Positions 32,091 to 44,219 of a DNA stretch of 64,000 nucleotides are shown piece after piece. Origin of the DNA: Venturia oleaginea (lineage: Eukaryota > Ascomycota > Dothideomycetes > Venturiales > Venturiaceae); assembly GCA_013176395.1 (NCBI GenBank), contig JABMLP010000002.1, positions 2,223,057 to 2,287,056 of the forward strand, written 5' to 3'. The notes under the pieces are model-generated. The model saw only the letters and a program-made list of their open reading frames with translations. It ran no database searches and had not been told where the DNA came from. How positions within the stretch are numbered: position 1 is the first letter of the stretch; every line of letters begins with the position of its first letter. The translations under genes were made by a program, and so were the position numbers.

Positions 32091-32588
32091 TGTACATCAT
32101 TCTCGGCCCGGGGCTCCGCGTATTCCGAACTTCGGTCTATGGAAAGAGTACACACAGATAGTAGCTACTTTATTTCGGATGGAGGCGGCACTCCCCGCAT
32201 TTTACTTCTCCGCAAAATCTCCACACAGTGCTATGGACGGGTGTGGAGGATTACGAATATTATTTGCTTTTACCAGGCCGGGCATCCCTCGCTTCTTCCT
32301 TCTCAAGCGATATTGGCGCCACTTCCAAGACCTTCGGCGATGTGACTGATCCCATGTTGGAGATACGGTGTGCTGACCTCCTTTACACACCACATCGCAT
32401 AGCCATCAAGTCCACGTGTCAGACTCAAAATCACCCTATGTCTGATGGCCTGCATAGTCGAAAAGAAGTCGAATGGTGGAACAAGGAACGAGTATGCGAA
32501 CTTCTGAGAACGTCTGTGGTCTGTGCGCTGCACACTCAAATGGCGAGAGAGGCGAGTCTTCTCTGCAGCTTTCTGATGCATAACAACC
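32091..32588. other. intergenic, promoter side of oxidoreductase
   Basis: About 500 bp without a recognised gene; it should hold the promoter of the next gene. Confidence 0.4.
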
Positions 32589-34012
32589 ATGTTTTTTATA
32601 CCCTCATTGCCTCCCATTGCTAGCAGGCTGGCTAGCCCGCGGGGACGCCGTATCACTCTCGCAGTCGGAAAGATTGATGAATTTCAATGGCAGTCGCCCT
32701 GCAGAAGAAGCATTTCTTCAAGTCTTGCCCCCCGACTGGGAAGCAGGTATCAAGCTCTTGTCGTTGGAGCTGGCCCTGCAGGTATCGCCGTCGTAGGCAA
32801 TCTCCTGGCGCAGAAGAAGACGCCGGTTTTGTGGGTTGATAACAAATTCCAAGGAGGGAGATTGAACGAGTACTACCGCGAGGTACCCAGGTAAGGATTT
32901 TCCTTCTTTCGGGTCCTACACGTGATCTCTGATATCCATTCTCAGCAACACCAAAGTTAAGAGATTCGTCATGTATGCCGAGGGTGTCGAACCGTTCTCG
33001 GTTCTTGCAGAGGAGTCAGAAAATCCCAACGCATATACCCATCTCAAAGATTTAAATCAAGAAGATACTTGCCATATCGCTGAAGCTGCCGATCTTTGTA
33101 TCATGCTTACGAAAGGTCTTGATGAGTCGAAAGGCGTCGACAAGCAATTCGGTTCCGTATCATCTGCGAAATGGTCAGATGTAAGCATTTTCTGTATAAA
33201 CGTGGAAACTCATCTAACAAAAGTAGTCAGGAAAGTGGACTGTTAACATCGACCCTTTAGACAGGGATAAGTCAGACTCATTGACCGTATCGTCCGATCT
33301 TATCGTTCTATGTACAGGCTCCAACCCCATCAGCGGCCCTCTTCCTGTCTCTGGGCTCAGAAAATTGGAACTCGACCCAGCTCTCAAACCTTCCCATCTC
33401 AAACAGGTCCTTTCACCAGATGAGGAATTAACAATCGCCGTCATAGGCGCCTCCCACAGCGCCATCCTCGTCCTTCGAAACCTCTACAACCTCGCCTCTT
33501 CCACGCACCCTAAAACCAAAATCAAATGGTTCACGCGCCACCCACTACGCTACGCCGAAGAACGCGATGGTTGGATCTTCCGCGACAACACTGGTCTCAA
33601 AGGCGACGTTGCAGTATGGGCAAAAGAAAATCTTGAAGAGGATGTTCTTCCGTCCTCGCCTGTTTCCAAATTCCTTCAGAAGATTGCCACGACGAGAGAA
33701 AGGGAAGGAAAAGATTATGAACAATATCTACCAGGTTGCACGCATGTTGTTCAGGCTATCGGATACAAGCGCAACGAGATTCCAGCGTTGGAATCACATG
33801 GAAAGCCAGTTCTTCCCATCTACGATAACACGACTGGAGGCTTTGCAGATGAAGAGGGCAAGAATCTGAAAGGGCTGTTTGGGGCCGGGATCGCATTTCC
33901 GGAAAGGGTTGTCGATCCAGAGGGAAATGTTGAGCATGCGGTTGGATTGTGGAAGTTTATGAGTTATTTACAGAGAGTTGTACCCCATTGGATTGAGGCT
34001 AGGAAACTTTAG
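32589..34012 (+). CDS. FAD/NAD(P)-dependent oxidoreductase
   Basis: Three exons (32589-32890, 32946-33180, 33227-34012) with introns of 55 and 46 nt give 440 aa. The first Rossmann fold for FAD is [14 protein letters not shown] near residues 56-69, with a basic stretch before it. A second nucleotide-binding motif, [14 protein letters not shown], lies in exon 3, and a C-terminal [10 protein letters not shown] segment closes the FAD domain. This two-dinucleotide layout fits pyridine-nucleotide-disulfide-type or flavin monooxygenase-like enzymes. The redox CxxC of disulfide reductases is not seen. The substrate is unknown. The ATG at 32589 is the first in frame; the Arg/Ser-rich first 50 residues could be an organelle signal. 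Confidence 0.8.
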
Positions 34013-35675
34013 AGACGTAAACGATATAGACGATTTCCATGTTCCCAATCGTATTTTTGGGTTGGATCTTGATCAGCCATTGGGGTACGAGTCATTCGGA
34101 GCAACCAATCTGCCAGCCTCATCCCAGAACCACGGCTGTCGGAAACCCGGCCCATCGTGTCGCACCAAACCAATCCTAGCTCACGTCTTTGTTTCCTCGT
34201 TCTCGTTGCTCACTGTTTTTTGGTTCCCTGTCAGCATCTGCCTTACTTTGCAATATACAACAAAGAACTATGTCTTTCAGCCTCGTCGTGTCGTACAAAT
34301 ACCACCCCCAAACCGCCACCCTGTCATTCCAACCCATCCATCCTCCTTTATTCTTCGTTGCCTGAATCCCATCGATTCCCCTCCTTCTCACTCTAATAGT
34401 ACAAATCTCAGCCTTCTCACGTAGTACCCATGAGCATAACCATATCCACAAGCAACCCCACCAATCAAGCCTCCCAAAATCCCGGTCGCCAAACTCCATC
34501 CCAAACCAATAGAATAAAGCGTCTTATCCGTCTTCCGTTCCACCCATCGTCAATGCAAAGCAATCGCTATGCCATTTCCACCCCAGCAGTACGATGTCAT
34601 GTTACACTCGTCGTCAATGCATTATCTACTAAGTGGGGCCAGGCTGAAGTGGGTCCTCACCCTTACAGGAGACCACGACATCCACCATCCACATTCCACA
34701 TTCCACAACGCCTCGACCATTCCCCAAAAACTCCAAGGGCGGAATCCTCACCGCTAATTCCTGTGTTGCAAAATCTCTCGTTGAAAAAAAGAAGAAGCGG
34801 AGACAATGATGAGAAAGGATGCAACAATTTCTCATTCGCAACGTGGGAGAATGGATGCCACGAAGGGTTTTCCAGAAGAAGAAGAAGAACGATTGGAAAA
34901 GATTTATGTTCGATAGAGACCTATCATCCATATATTTAAAACCAGAAATATTCGCATCATATCCAAAAGAAGCTTTCAAGTGGGAGGTAAACAACCCAGT
35001 CGAAGCTGCAAAATATACATCATTCTCGTAGAGGGGAGATATGATCGCTTAGAGCGCGAATGGAAGACACGAGTGCCGAGTGTATGGATCGGTTGGTGAG
35101 AAGTCCACCATTTCTTCAGTACTCTGTTGATCTATCGTAAGAGTCTATCAGTGGATTTCCCTTTTCAGCCTTGTAACGAGTACACCGCCGTCTATACTAC
35201 CAGCGTCTCATCGTCATGCAGTGCACGGCTGGAGGACGAAAGGGACGATGTATCAGTCAAGTCGGAGCCATGTTAATCAGAAAATGACCGAGGAAAAGGG
35301 CAAACCGTTTGCCATTGTCATGGATGCTGAATACCATGCGCCTACGATGCAGAAGGACTCAGCTCAAAGCGCACAAAGGTCGGAGAAGTGGGGGTCGCTG
35401 AACGCTATCATTTCAACTATCAAAGTGCGTTCCCAAGAAGTTGCTTTCGCTAACAAGGGTCAACGCGCGCACCCTTAGAGGCCACCACCAATCAATAACG
35501 GGGTGCCTAGCGAGCCAGAGTGCGCAAGCGGCCGAGGCTCCATGTTCTCCGCCGTAGCATCATCACCCAAAATCATGTCGTTTCAATAATATTCCGTACT
35601 CGTACACTCCGTATGTGCAAGGTGAAGACAAAAGAACGTGCCCCCAATGCTCGAGCCTGGCCAGGTGCTCGCGGC
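34013..35675. other. intergenic, 1.66 kb
   Basis: No convincing gene. On the minus strand about 34,540-34,420 reads as a hydrophobic Gly-rich segment with G-x-x-x-G-type spacing ending at a TGA; see findings. The rest shows only short open frames. Confidence 0.35.
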
Positions 35676-37088
35676 CTAACTCATCCAAGTCGTAATGCGA
35701 TTCACTCCGAACCGTCCCGCGAACCTTAGTCCTGTCGATCCCATCGGGAAATAACTGACCACATACCACAGCAAACACAAGATCTGGATGATAGCAGCGA
35801 TGAGTGTGAGAAAGGTTGATCCAAGCTAAAAAGATTGCGTCACGCGGACGCCCAATAGTTAGCTTGACGTTTTCTGACAGATTCTGTTGTGTAAAGCTGA
35901 ATGAGGATAATTGCAGAGGTGGGTGGAGCAGAGTAGCAAGGATGGAGGGTAATCATAAAATCGACAGGGGTGTGATATGGACAAGGCTAGTCATGAAGCT
36001 GCAGGGCTGCTCATGATATTGGCAGGGTATTGTGGAGAGGGACAGTGACTCGGCAGAACTTACGCCGATGGAAAAGTATATGGTAAGGGCAATGGAACCA
36101 AAATAAGCTCCTGTAAAAGGCAATCGCGGCCCGGAGAACAAATGTTGCACTGAAGCGATGTTAGCCTTGTTTGAGGAGCAGGGAGTGCGATGGGGGACAT
36201 ACTGTATGTGATTGGTCCCATCAGGACGGCCCAAGAGGCAAGGAAGAGCACTGAGCCCATGGTCCATCTACAAGAATGCGCATTAGCGACGGTTCGCCGA
36301 AGACAATTAAGCCAGATGACAGGAGTCGATCGTGGTCGAAGTTGGCGTTAGGTTGAAGTTCCAATGGCGTTAGCTCAAAGGCCAACTGCAGCCTGCCGCC
36401 GCTAGACGTACGAAACCGCATCATGGCATTCGACCTGCGGAACATCTCAGATCCAACGTGGCTATGTCCACCCATGACAACACTGGCGAAACAGAGCCGT
36501 CTGTGGATTCGTAATGAAGAGTCGACTTACAAGACGACGAATTTGCGTGGCTTGAGTATGAAAATACCGGTAGGCACCAATGCGAACGCAATGACAAACA
36601 TGATGGCCGCGGCAACCATGAGGCCGCCGAATAGCAGAAGACGGTCCCAACGACTCACTAGACATGTTTGTTAGCCGTGATTACCAGACGCTCCGGGAGG
36701 CGAGCTTGGGCTGCAAGTCTCATGCACGCAGATGAAATGCAGGAACAGGCTGCAATAGCTTTCCAACTCTCCGGTTGTGCAGCTTATGTCGCAGACTGGA
36801 AACTCGTGTCCTTGTCTGCATTGTGGCCAAATGTTGATCTTAGTAGAGAATGGACCTACGTGCAAAGAACCCTTCCTCTTCTTCGCGCCTCGTCGGAGCT
36901 GGCAGAGGGGCCCCAGGGTTCGAGGTCTCTGTAGTAGGGAGCCTAACATAGCCACCCTGTCCAAAAGGGTTCAACGACTGCAACCTGCCGAGTATGGGCG
37001 TCGGGGATGAGGTATTGACAGGTATGTCGGGATCGCGCCTACTCCATCCTAGCGAGTTTATAGAGTCTCGAAACGAGTTTGATGCCAT
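35676..37088 (-). CDS. SFT2: SFT2-type Golgi vesicle transport protein
   Basis: This small four-span membrane protein is implicated in retrograde endosome-to-Golgi fusion in yeast. Five minus-strand exons (37088-36860, 36657-36531, 36267-36203, 36149-36064, 35825-35676) give 218 aa with phase kept throughout. The introns are 202, 263, 53 and 238 nt, long for this window. The cytosolic N-terminus (first 75 residues) is followed by spans in W-D-R-L-L-L-F-G-G-L-M-V-A-A-A, then F-V-V-L-W-T-M-G-S-V-L-F-L-A-S-W-A-V-L-M-G-P, L-P-F-T-G-A-Y-F-G-S-I-A-L-T-I-Y-F, and a last span ending S-Y-F-P-M-G-S-T-G-L-R-F-A. The R-K-F-V-V-L and Y-F-P-M-G motifs are family hallmarks. Each splice site has a GT donor and AG acceptor. 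Confidence 0.9.
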
Positions 37089-37858
37089 ATTGTGCCGTGT
37101 GTGATTGCAAGTTAAAGCAGCGCTCGGCTTGGCTTTGACCCAAAGTGCTGCCTACTCCCACAACTCGATTACGCGGCGTGGGCCAGGCTTCTATCTGACC
37201 GGCCAAGACACGAGGAGCGCGGCAGAAGCACCACAAGGCAGGGCAGTGGGCGCGCGCAAAGGGCAGTGTAGAGAGGTAGAGGATGATGTTCTGGAAGGGG
37301 TGTTTAGGATTCGTTGGAATGATGGCAGCTGCGCAGCGGGAGCAGAATCAAGCTTCAGATGATTGCAGGTGAGGATTCGTGGGAGGTGATGGATGTGAGA
37401 CAGGGTTTGTAGCTATGGTGTGGCGGATGATGTCGTGTCGAGGTTGAGACAACAATGGGCTTGCTCGGTACAATATTGGCCAGGGGATGATCATATCATG
37501 GAGAAGTCGTTATCTGTCCAAATCACAGTGCTTGCTAAGGCCACAGCAGTTGATTGGGTGTTTTCGGGTCGGTTGGGCGGTGAGATTGTACTGGTATATG
37601 GGTGTTGGAACTAGTGGGTTATAGTAGTATATGGATTTGCAGAGAATAACTCTGGAGGTGTGTGGTTGTCTGTCTCGACCAGATGCAGGGATTGTCCTAC
37701 CATGGCATCAAAAGAGCACCACACTCGATTCCCATCTGCAAGCTAACAGGATGCACTCGTCACAATCAAGACAGGTTGAGTCACTGAGAAGAGAGAGACA
37801 AACGGAGCTGAGGCCGGGGCGACAAATAGCCTGTCTGTCCATGTCTCTCTTTGGCAGT
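37089..37858. other. intergenic
   Basis: About 770 bp upstream of SFT2. No recognised gene or RNA. Confidence 0.45.
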
Positions 37859-38042
37859 GCAGTAGCAGTAGTAGTAGCAGTAGCAGCAGCAGTAGCAGCA
37901 GCAGTAGCAGCAGCAGTAGCAGCAGCAGTAGCAGCAGCAGTAGCAGCAGCAGTAGCAGCAGCAGTAGCAGCAGCAGTAGCAGCAGCAGTAGCAGCAGCAG
38001 TAGCAGCAGCAGTAGAAGTAGCAGTAGCCGTAGCCGTAGCAG
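37859..38042. repeat. 12-bp (AGCAGCAGCAGT)n microsatellite
   Basis: About 12 near-perfect units of AGCAGCAGCAGT (with GTAGCAGTAGTAG-type edges) lie in the 37,878-38,014 core. All frames read as runs of single residues (Ala/Val, Leu), so the long frames here are fortuitous. Confidence 0.9.
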
Positions 38043-40218
38043 CAAGTTTATAGCAACAGTAAGCAACTAGGCCAGAGACAGGACGAACTAGTTCAGAGAC
38101 AGGACAATGCCATCCTCGAGTCATTAAATACCTCAGTCCCCCCATATCATGAACATATCAGATAGATTCCCCGTCTTCACCATCGCGACTCGCGCAGAGG
38201 ACATCTCCCCACACTGCCTGACACGGCTCGATTTAATTCCTTTGCCGCTGCATCCTCTCTACTAAATAACCAGGTAACGAGTCCCCGCCCTTCCTCAGCA
38301 CTCCAAATAGATTGAAGCGTAGTCCACGGCTCTGGCCCTCCCTTGCCCGTGTGGAGGTGTGGACTGTGGAGAGACTGGTCGTAATAATCACGATAGTTTG
38401 GACCCAAGAGCCCGACGCTGATTGGGTACCAGCTGCAACCAACAAAGAGCCTTGAACGAGCCCGGCCGGCCCTTAATTGTCGGTGTGTCCTCCCTCGAGC
38501 ACCCACTCCGAACCCCATCTCAGCTTCATCCCCCTTCCACTCTACTATATACGCAAATTGTAAGTATATCTTTATTCCATCTACTAAGCGCTCGCGGCTT
38601 GCTCGGTTCCCGCGACCCATTCGGATCACCCTCGACCCTCGACGCCTCCTCGATACACCGATACCGATCCACGGCCAAATTCACCACGCCCTGGTCGCAC
38701 CGAAACTGCTTCATACTTTGGCCCCCTCCAACACCTCTTTGATCTCCATACTCCAGATCTTGTATTTAACCCCCTCGCGCCGCAGTCTCTATACAGCCCC
38801 AAATTGCTACCGTCGTACAGACGCCCCACACGAAACCCCGCCGTGCCCGTTTGACACAGCGCTGAGCACGAAGACCTTCTGAATCTGCCAACAAGACCCT
38901 CAAGTCGACATTTTTCATCCTCTCCCGGTACCCTGCTACCCGCTAGTCCTCGAAGGTGAGCCATGTTTTATTCCTGAGCTACACCATCGAGCTCCTGGGT
39001 CGAGTTTGCTCCCCGCTTGTTCCCACAAACCACTCTTGCAATACACATTGCACATGCACATGTCTTTAGACTTGTCAAAGCTGTGCTACCAATCTGTACG
39101 AGCTGCTGCCATCATTTGCGACACCAGGCATTACTCGGTGTGGAATGGTCCTCAGCCCAAGCCTTGCCGGCTCCGGGACTACTTTACTTATGCGCCGTCT
39201 TCTCCCGCGATCAAAGTCGTTATTGAATCCACTCCCACCTATAGCCGTCATCTTTTTTGTTCTCAGTATCTTAATAAGAGTCATTGCTAACGCGCATCTG
39301 TTATTCCTAGCCAGATCTTCTTGCGACCGATCCTCCGCTGTCTTTTGCCACCACTCACCCTTTCTAACGCGTATCCTCACCTCAAGCCAAACCACAGCAC
39401 AAACGCCAGGCCTCTGCGGTCCCCACCAACTGCTCTTGTCAGCCAGCAAATAACCAGAGACATTGTACGTTCTTTTATGTATTCTTGGGGCCCATCGCAC
39501 ATGGCATAAGCTCTCTCGCCACACCACGCTGTTTAAACCAAGCTGCAATGACGTCCCTGTAATAGTTGATACTGTTGTCCCAGTGACTAGGCGCAATTGG
39601 TGAGGAGAGCGGCCGCGACACATATCCTTCGGCGCAACATGCGCCAACATGTCATTGACACGGCCATTGCCATTGTCGTTGCTATTGTTAATCAAAAGGC
39701 TGACTCCCAGTGCCCAGTATTTCCAAACATAAACTCCAACGCCTGTCTTGCAGATCTGGTCACGTTTGCCAGTCAATTGCCGTCTGCAAGTTTGAGCTTC
39801 ACCCTTGATTGCCCTCGCGCGCAAATTTCAGACAGTGAGTATAAAACGGAACATTGTTCTGACGGATTGGGCTAATCTTGCTGCAGATTATTGGTCATAT
39901 CCTTGCGTTGAGTGCACCGCAACATTTGAGCAAACATTACACTCCTGCACGACCCGATTCATCACGAGTGTTCGAGGAACAATACTCGGTTAGCTTCGCA
40001 TTTCGGTGTGTATGTTTTCTGCTCTTCACGATCCTCCCCACAGCCGGTGATATCCGCCACAACCGCTATTTAAACAGAGCGCTTATTCCCCATCGTCATA
40101 GGCCCCACTACATTTCCACATAGCCTCTCCACAACCTGGAACATCATTTCTCAGCTCAACCAACTTCTCAACCTCCCCACCTCCACTTATTTTGTCGCAA
40201 TCCTCGACTACACGCGGT
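38043..40218. promoter_or_regulatory. long upstream region / leader of the bHLH gene
   Basis: About 2.2 kb without a convincing gene lie in front of the bHLH ATG. A complete intron-like unit at 39835-39886 (GTGAGT donor, GCTAATC branch, CTGCAG acceptor, 52 nt) suggests a spliced 5' leader. Another GTAAGT occurs at 38560. The leader probably begins upstream of 39.8 kb, and several short upstream open frames would lie in it. Confidence 0.4.
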
Positions 40219-41784
40219 ATGACTGGGTCACCCGGAGCCTTCATCAAAGCCGAAGGCGATGACTTTGAGTTCAATCCTCACAAATACATGGCAGCCAACG
40301 ACGGCTACAATATGCATCAACAGTACAACGGACATTTCGCGGCCTCAGGCGCAGATATTGGCGCCATCAATCCAACAGAGCTCTCCATGGGGAGCAATAG
40401 CATGATGGGTAACACCTTTGGCTCCAGCATGTCGAACAGTTTCATGGCTAGCAACGCTGGGATCGGGGACGACGAATTGCTTGAATTGGGGGATCTCAAC
40501 AGCCCACAGGACCAATTTACCAACTTCAGCTATGGAAACGGCAACGGCAACGGCAACGGCAACCAAGCCCAAAACGGTCACCTGTACCAGAACGGCGGTA
40601 TCTCCGTCGGCCACCAGAATGGACACATTTACTCCAACACACCCGACGCAGCTCCCCCCATGAGTCCCTTCGTCGGTCACTTCGACTATGCACAGTACAG
40701 AGCTGCCAGTCAGCCAGGCTTCTCTCAGAGTATGGGGACACCTATGGGTATCAATGGTGCGGCACGACGAATACACAACCTGGAGAGACATCCTTCCGAC
40801 TCCAGAAGCCCAATGACTCCTACAACTCCTGCATCTCGAGCCATGCAACTTGGTACACCCGACTCGATAGGACTGTCTAATCAAGAAGAGCTGAACCGTA
40901 TAGCCCGGCTCCAAGCAGAGCAGCTGTATGGCCACTCGGATAGTGCTGGATCTGGCTTTCACTCACCATTGCCTTCACCTCATAGCGGCAAGTTTGCGCA
41001 TCCGCAAATCTCAGAGATCATGTCGGGCAAGACTGGCTCCCTGCCCGTCCACATTGATAACGGACATTCTGTGCCAAATGCCTTCCAGTCGCAGGAGGCG
41101 AAGAAAAAGCGCAGACGAGAGTCTCACAACGCTGTCGAGCGGCGCCGCCGAGACAACATCAACGAACGCATCCATGATCTGTCACGCCTTGTGCCACAAC
41201 ATCGTCTGGAGGACGAGAAGGTCAAGAAGCATATTGTCAACAACGGCCCGCTATCCCCCTCCCTCACCGCTACCACCAGCCTGTCACCACCTTATGCCAC
41301 CTCCCTTCTTGCAGGAGGCACTGGGAGACGGGCTGCTCCGGGCAACATCACTCAAGGTTTGCCTTTGGAGGAGAAAGACAAAGGCCCGAACAAGGGCGAC
41401 ATCCTGAATGGCGCCGTCAGCTGGACTCGCGATCTCATGTGGCAGCTCCACCAGAAGAACGAGCAACAAGAGAGACTTAGACAGTACATTCAATCGATAG
41501 GCGGAGCCTGGCCGTTGGAGATGACTGACGATGAGAAACGCATGAATACAGAGCTCAAGGAGGCTATCTCACAGAATGGTGTGCACGAATTTCGATACTC
41601 GAGGACCCACGGCAGTGGTCTTCGCGTTCCTAAACACACCACTTACAATGGCGATCCGGTATCGCCACAGAGTATGAGCCCAGTAAACCATAACGGCAGC
41701 CAGCAGTGGACGTCACGCTCGGACTCGGATGGTCGCTCCTTTAGTCTTCGGGAAGACGAGGAGTTCGGTATGGACATGAACTGA
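40219..41784 (+). CDS. bHLH transcription factor with long loop
   Basis: Single-exon, 521 aa. The first 290 residues are Asn/Gly/Ser-rich, including a (Gly-Asn)n stretch from a GGCAAC repeat (near 40535-40560). The basic region starts near residue 295 (K-K-K-R-R-R-E-S-H-N-A-V-E-R-R-R-R-D-N-I-N-E-R-I), with the H-x-x-x-E-x-R-R-R contacts typical of E-box binders. Helix 1 ends near residue 330. Helix 2 starts at residue 391 (N-K-G-D-I-L-N-G-A-V-S-W), so the loop of about 60 residues, rich in Ser/Pro/Gly, is much longer than usual. Filamentous fungi have related factors with such long loops. The C-terminal tail is Ser/Asp-rich. The start codon is ATG 40219; the frame is open further upstream without ATG. 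It probably acts as a nuclear dimer; the targets are unknown. Confidence 0.85.
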   Translation: MTGSPGAFIKAEGDDFEFNPHKYMAANDGYNMHQQYNGHFAASGADIGAINPTELSMGSNSMMGNTFGSSMSNSFMASNAGIGDDELLELGDLNSPQDQFTNFSYGNGNGNGNGNQAQNGHLYQNGGISVGHQNGHIYSNTPDAAPPMSPFVGHFDYAQYRAASQPGFSQSMGTPMGINGAARRIHNLERHPSDSRSPMTPTTPASRAMQLGTPDSIGLSNQEELNRIARLQAEQLYGHSDSAGSGFHSPLPSPHSGKFAHPQISEIMSGKTGSLPVHIDNGHSVPNAFQSQEAKKKRRRESHNAVERRRRDNINERIHDLSRLVPQHRLEDEKVKKHIVNNGPLSPSLTATTSLSPPYATSLLAGGTGRRAAPGNITQGLPLEEKDKGPNKGDILNGAVSWTRDLMWQLHQKNEQQERLRQYIQSIGGAWPLEMTDDEKRMNTELKEAISQNGVHEFRYSRTHGSGLRVPKHTTYNGDPVSPQSMSPVNHNGSQQWTSRSDSDGRSFSLREDEEFGMDMN

Positions 41785-44219
41785 TTGCTACACCTTATTA
41801 TGAGACGACTTTGCAACGACCGAACGGCTTTCCACCTCTTGATACCCCTACACACATTGTGTTTTTTCGGCGCGCGTGTCTTGGCGAGGATAGATCTTTG
41901 TGGTTTTCCACCACATAGCTCCCATTCTTAACTAGGCGGCGGCTCTGACATTCTCTTTGCAGCGACCACATTTGTCGGAGTTTTTGGAACGAGCAGAGAT
42001 ATCTTTCCAATTCTGCGAAATCGATCGATATTCCTCTGCTCTTACAGTTTTTCGGGACAATTTCCACTTGAAGGCGTATATTTTCGGTCTCCACCACCGG
42101 CGTTTTCTATGAGGTTGCGGTTTTTTGCTTGGCATTTTCTCATACTCTCCGTTTCCTTCGCGCGCATTTGGCATCACGGCATGCACGGATCGCACTGATA
42201 TGTCCCTACTCTCATTATCCAATTTGCCTCGATCGATGGCCCTTTGCGGAACAATTCAAGCGCCCAACCTCGTCTGTGAGACTGGCCGCTGGATTGCCGT
42301 TGATTCGCGGTTTTAGTCGGGCTTTTAGGGGTCTCATGAATGGGGTCGATGGGATGAGATTCACACATTGGGCAGGTGGCTGGCTTTGCTTTTATTACCA
42401 GTACGGGTTGTTTTTGTACTCTGCTTTCTGCATTTCCGAGATGGGTGGATAGTGGAGAGATGCTATTAGCAGAGTGGATGTTTTCTACCTGCTTGATCTT
42501 GCTCGGCTATTCGTTTGATCAATTTATTCACCATATGATTCCACTTTGAGTTCTTTTCAGCGTGACCTCCAGGAAGCTGTCAATAGCTTTTTTCATTTGC
42601 TCAGAGCACCTTAGAATCACCCAGTATGCCCCCTAATCGCTGCGATCGCTCGCGCTCCCTTCATCCCTAGCCTCTTGATATGCTTGTTCTGTCCCTCTGC
42701 CCTACCCTCGCTATTCACACTCCGTGAAACAAAAGCCATCTTCACCCGTCCTACCCGTCTCTTCCTTGTGCATCGAGATTGGCATTGCATCTCAGACATC
42801 TCGTCCCTCCCTCCATCGAGACCACTAGTATGTCGTCACCTGCCTATTCTTGAGCCTACTTATACGTCTACCCTGGATGGGACATGTTCTTTACGACAAA
42901 ACGACCCGTCTCGTCTACCCATGGGATGGATTGGTCCACTTTTTCTCACCACACCAATGGGAGGGCGTATCACACACACACAATATTTAGCTTTAATGGA
43001 TGATTCACCTTGATCCTGTAAAGTGAGTGGCAAAGGAATTGTGATGGGAGCTGATGGTATCTTGCATAGGCGAGATTGAACGGGTGGGTGACGGGGGTCG
43101 TAAAGAGATGGGGTGAGAGGGCGTACAAAACATATTTGCTCAATGAAAAGGCACAAGGAAAGTAATTGAACTAGGCAATGTATGTTTTATGTGTTTTCAA
43201 GAGTATACATGTATCTCAATGGAACAACGCGTTTTGTCACGCAATTGAATAAGTATGTCAAAGCTGTGGAAATTTGTATCGCGAAGATTCTGAAAGATAT
43301 GCCGAGTTATACATGCATGCTCGAAGGACAAACATTAACGTCATTCCAGTGACTACTTCGTTCAGTTTTGATGATTCCAGTATAGTTTTACTGCGGAGCA
43401 AAGGAGAGAACATCCCCTCAAGACCACCCACAAGTGTCAGTGGCTTTTGCTCGAGCTTGAACTCAGAGCTACAGAGCAGAGGTCCGACAGCTCAGCTCGT
43501 CTCCAGGAACGTGCCGGTTGATGAAATATGACAGCTGGCGGGAAGTCTATTTCTGCCCTCCACGGACATGAACATGAATCTCCCGTTGAATTCCACGACC
43601 GTCTACTGCGCGTGGTCTGCGCGATACCTTTGTCAAGCGCGTTCAAGTTGTATGTGCACAACATTCTTGTTGAGATAAAGATCGGGCTGGGACGAAGTGG
43701 TGGAAGCATACACTGCCCATGGTATGCAATGCCATTTCGGACGCGAGAGCACAATGCCTGCGATGTCTCTGTATCAATGTGTAGGGCCCGGGTTTCGACA
43801 CCACTATCGTGCAAGCGTATCAGATACGCCAATGAAGTATAAGTGTCTAACGCCTTCAGCCCAGCCGCGCATCGAAAATCTCCTGCGCCTGAAACAACTC
43901 TCCAGCTAGGAGCCGCACTCCTGCCCATGGAGAACTCTGCGAAGAGGCAGTGTTGTTCATTTCCATCTTCAGCGGTCTAATGCCATCCTCTTCGCCAGTT
44001 GGTTCGTAGACACTCAATGATCACTTCAGGAGTTGAAGGGAGAATACGACCGGTTGAGCTGGTCGGTACAACGTGCGTGAACGGTTTTTTCTCATTCGTA
44101 CCCTTGGTGAGTGGCCGTCTTACGCAAGCGATGGATGCAGCAGTTGATTCATGGTAGCGACATCGTTTGTAGTTATGGTTCTTTTGGTTGCAAAGTGTGG
44201 TCGATCACTTCGTGTTCGT
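41785..44219. other. intergenic, 2.4 kb
   Basis: No convincing gene. Open frames on the minus strand at 43437-43928 and elsewhere have no recognised motif, no clear splice partners and irregular composition. Confidence 0.45.

Noticed and set aside
37631..38145. Poly-Ala, poly-Leu and other frames across 37.9-38.05 kb
   Set aside because: They are products of the 12-bp microsatellite in every frame.
39075..39824. 249-codon minus-strand frame upstream of the bHLH gene
   Set aside because: Irregular composition, no motif, lies in the probable leader of the opposite gene.
43437..43928. 163-codon minus-strand frame
   Set aside because: No recognisable domain, no splice partner and no codon pattern like its neighbours.
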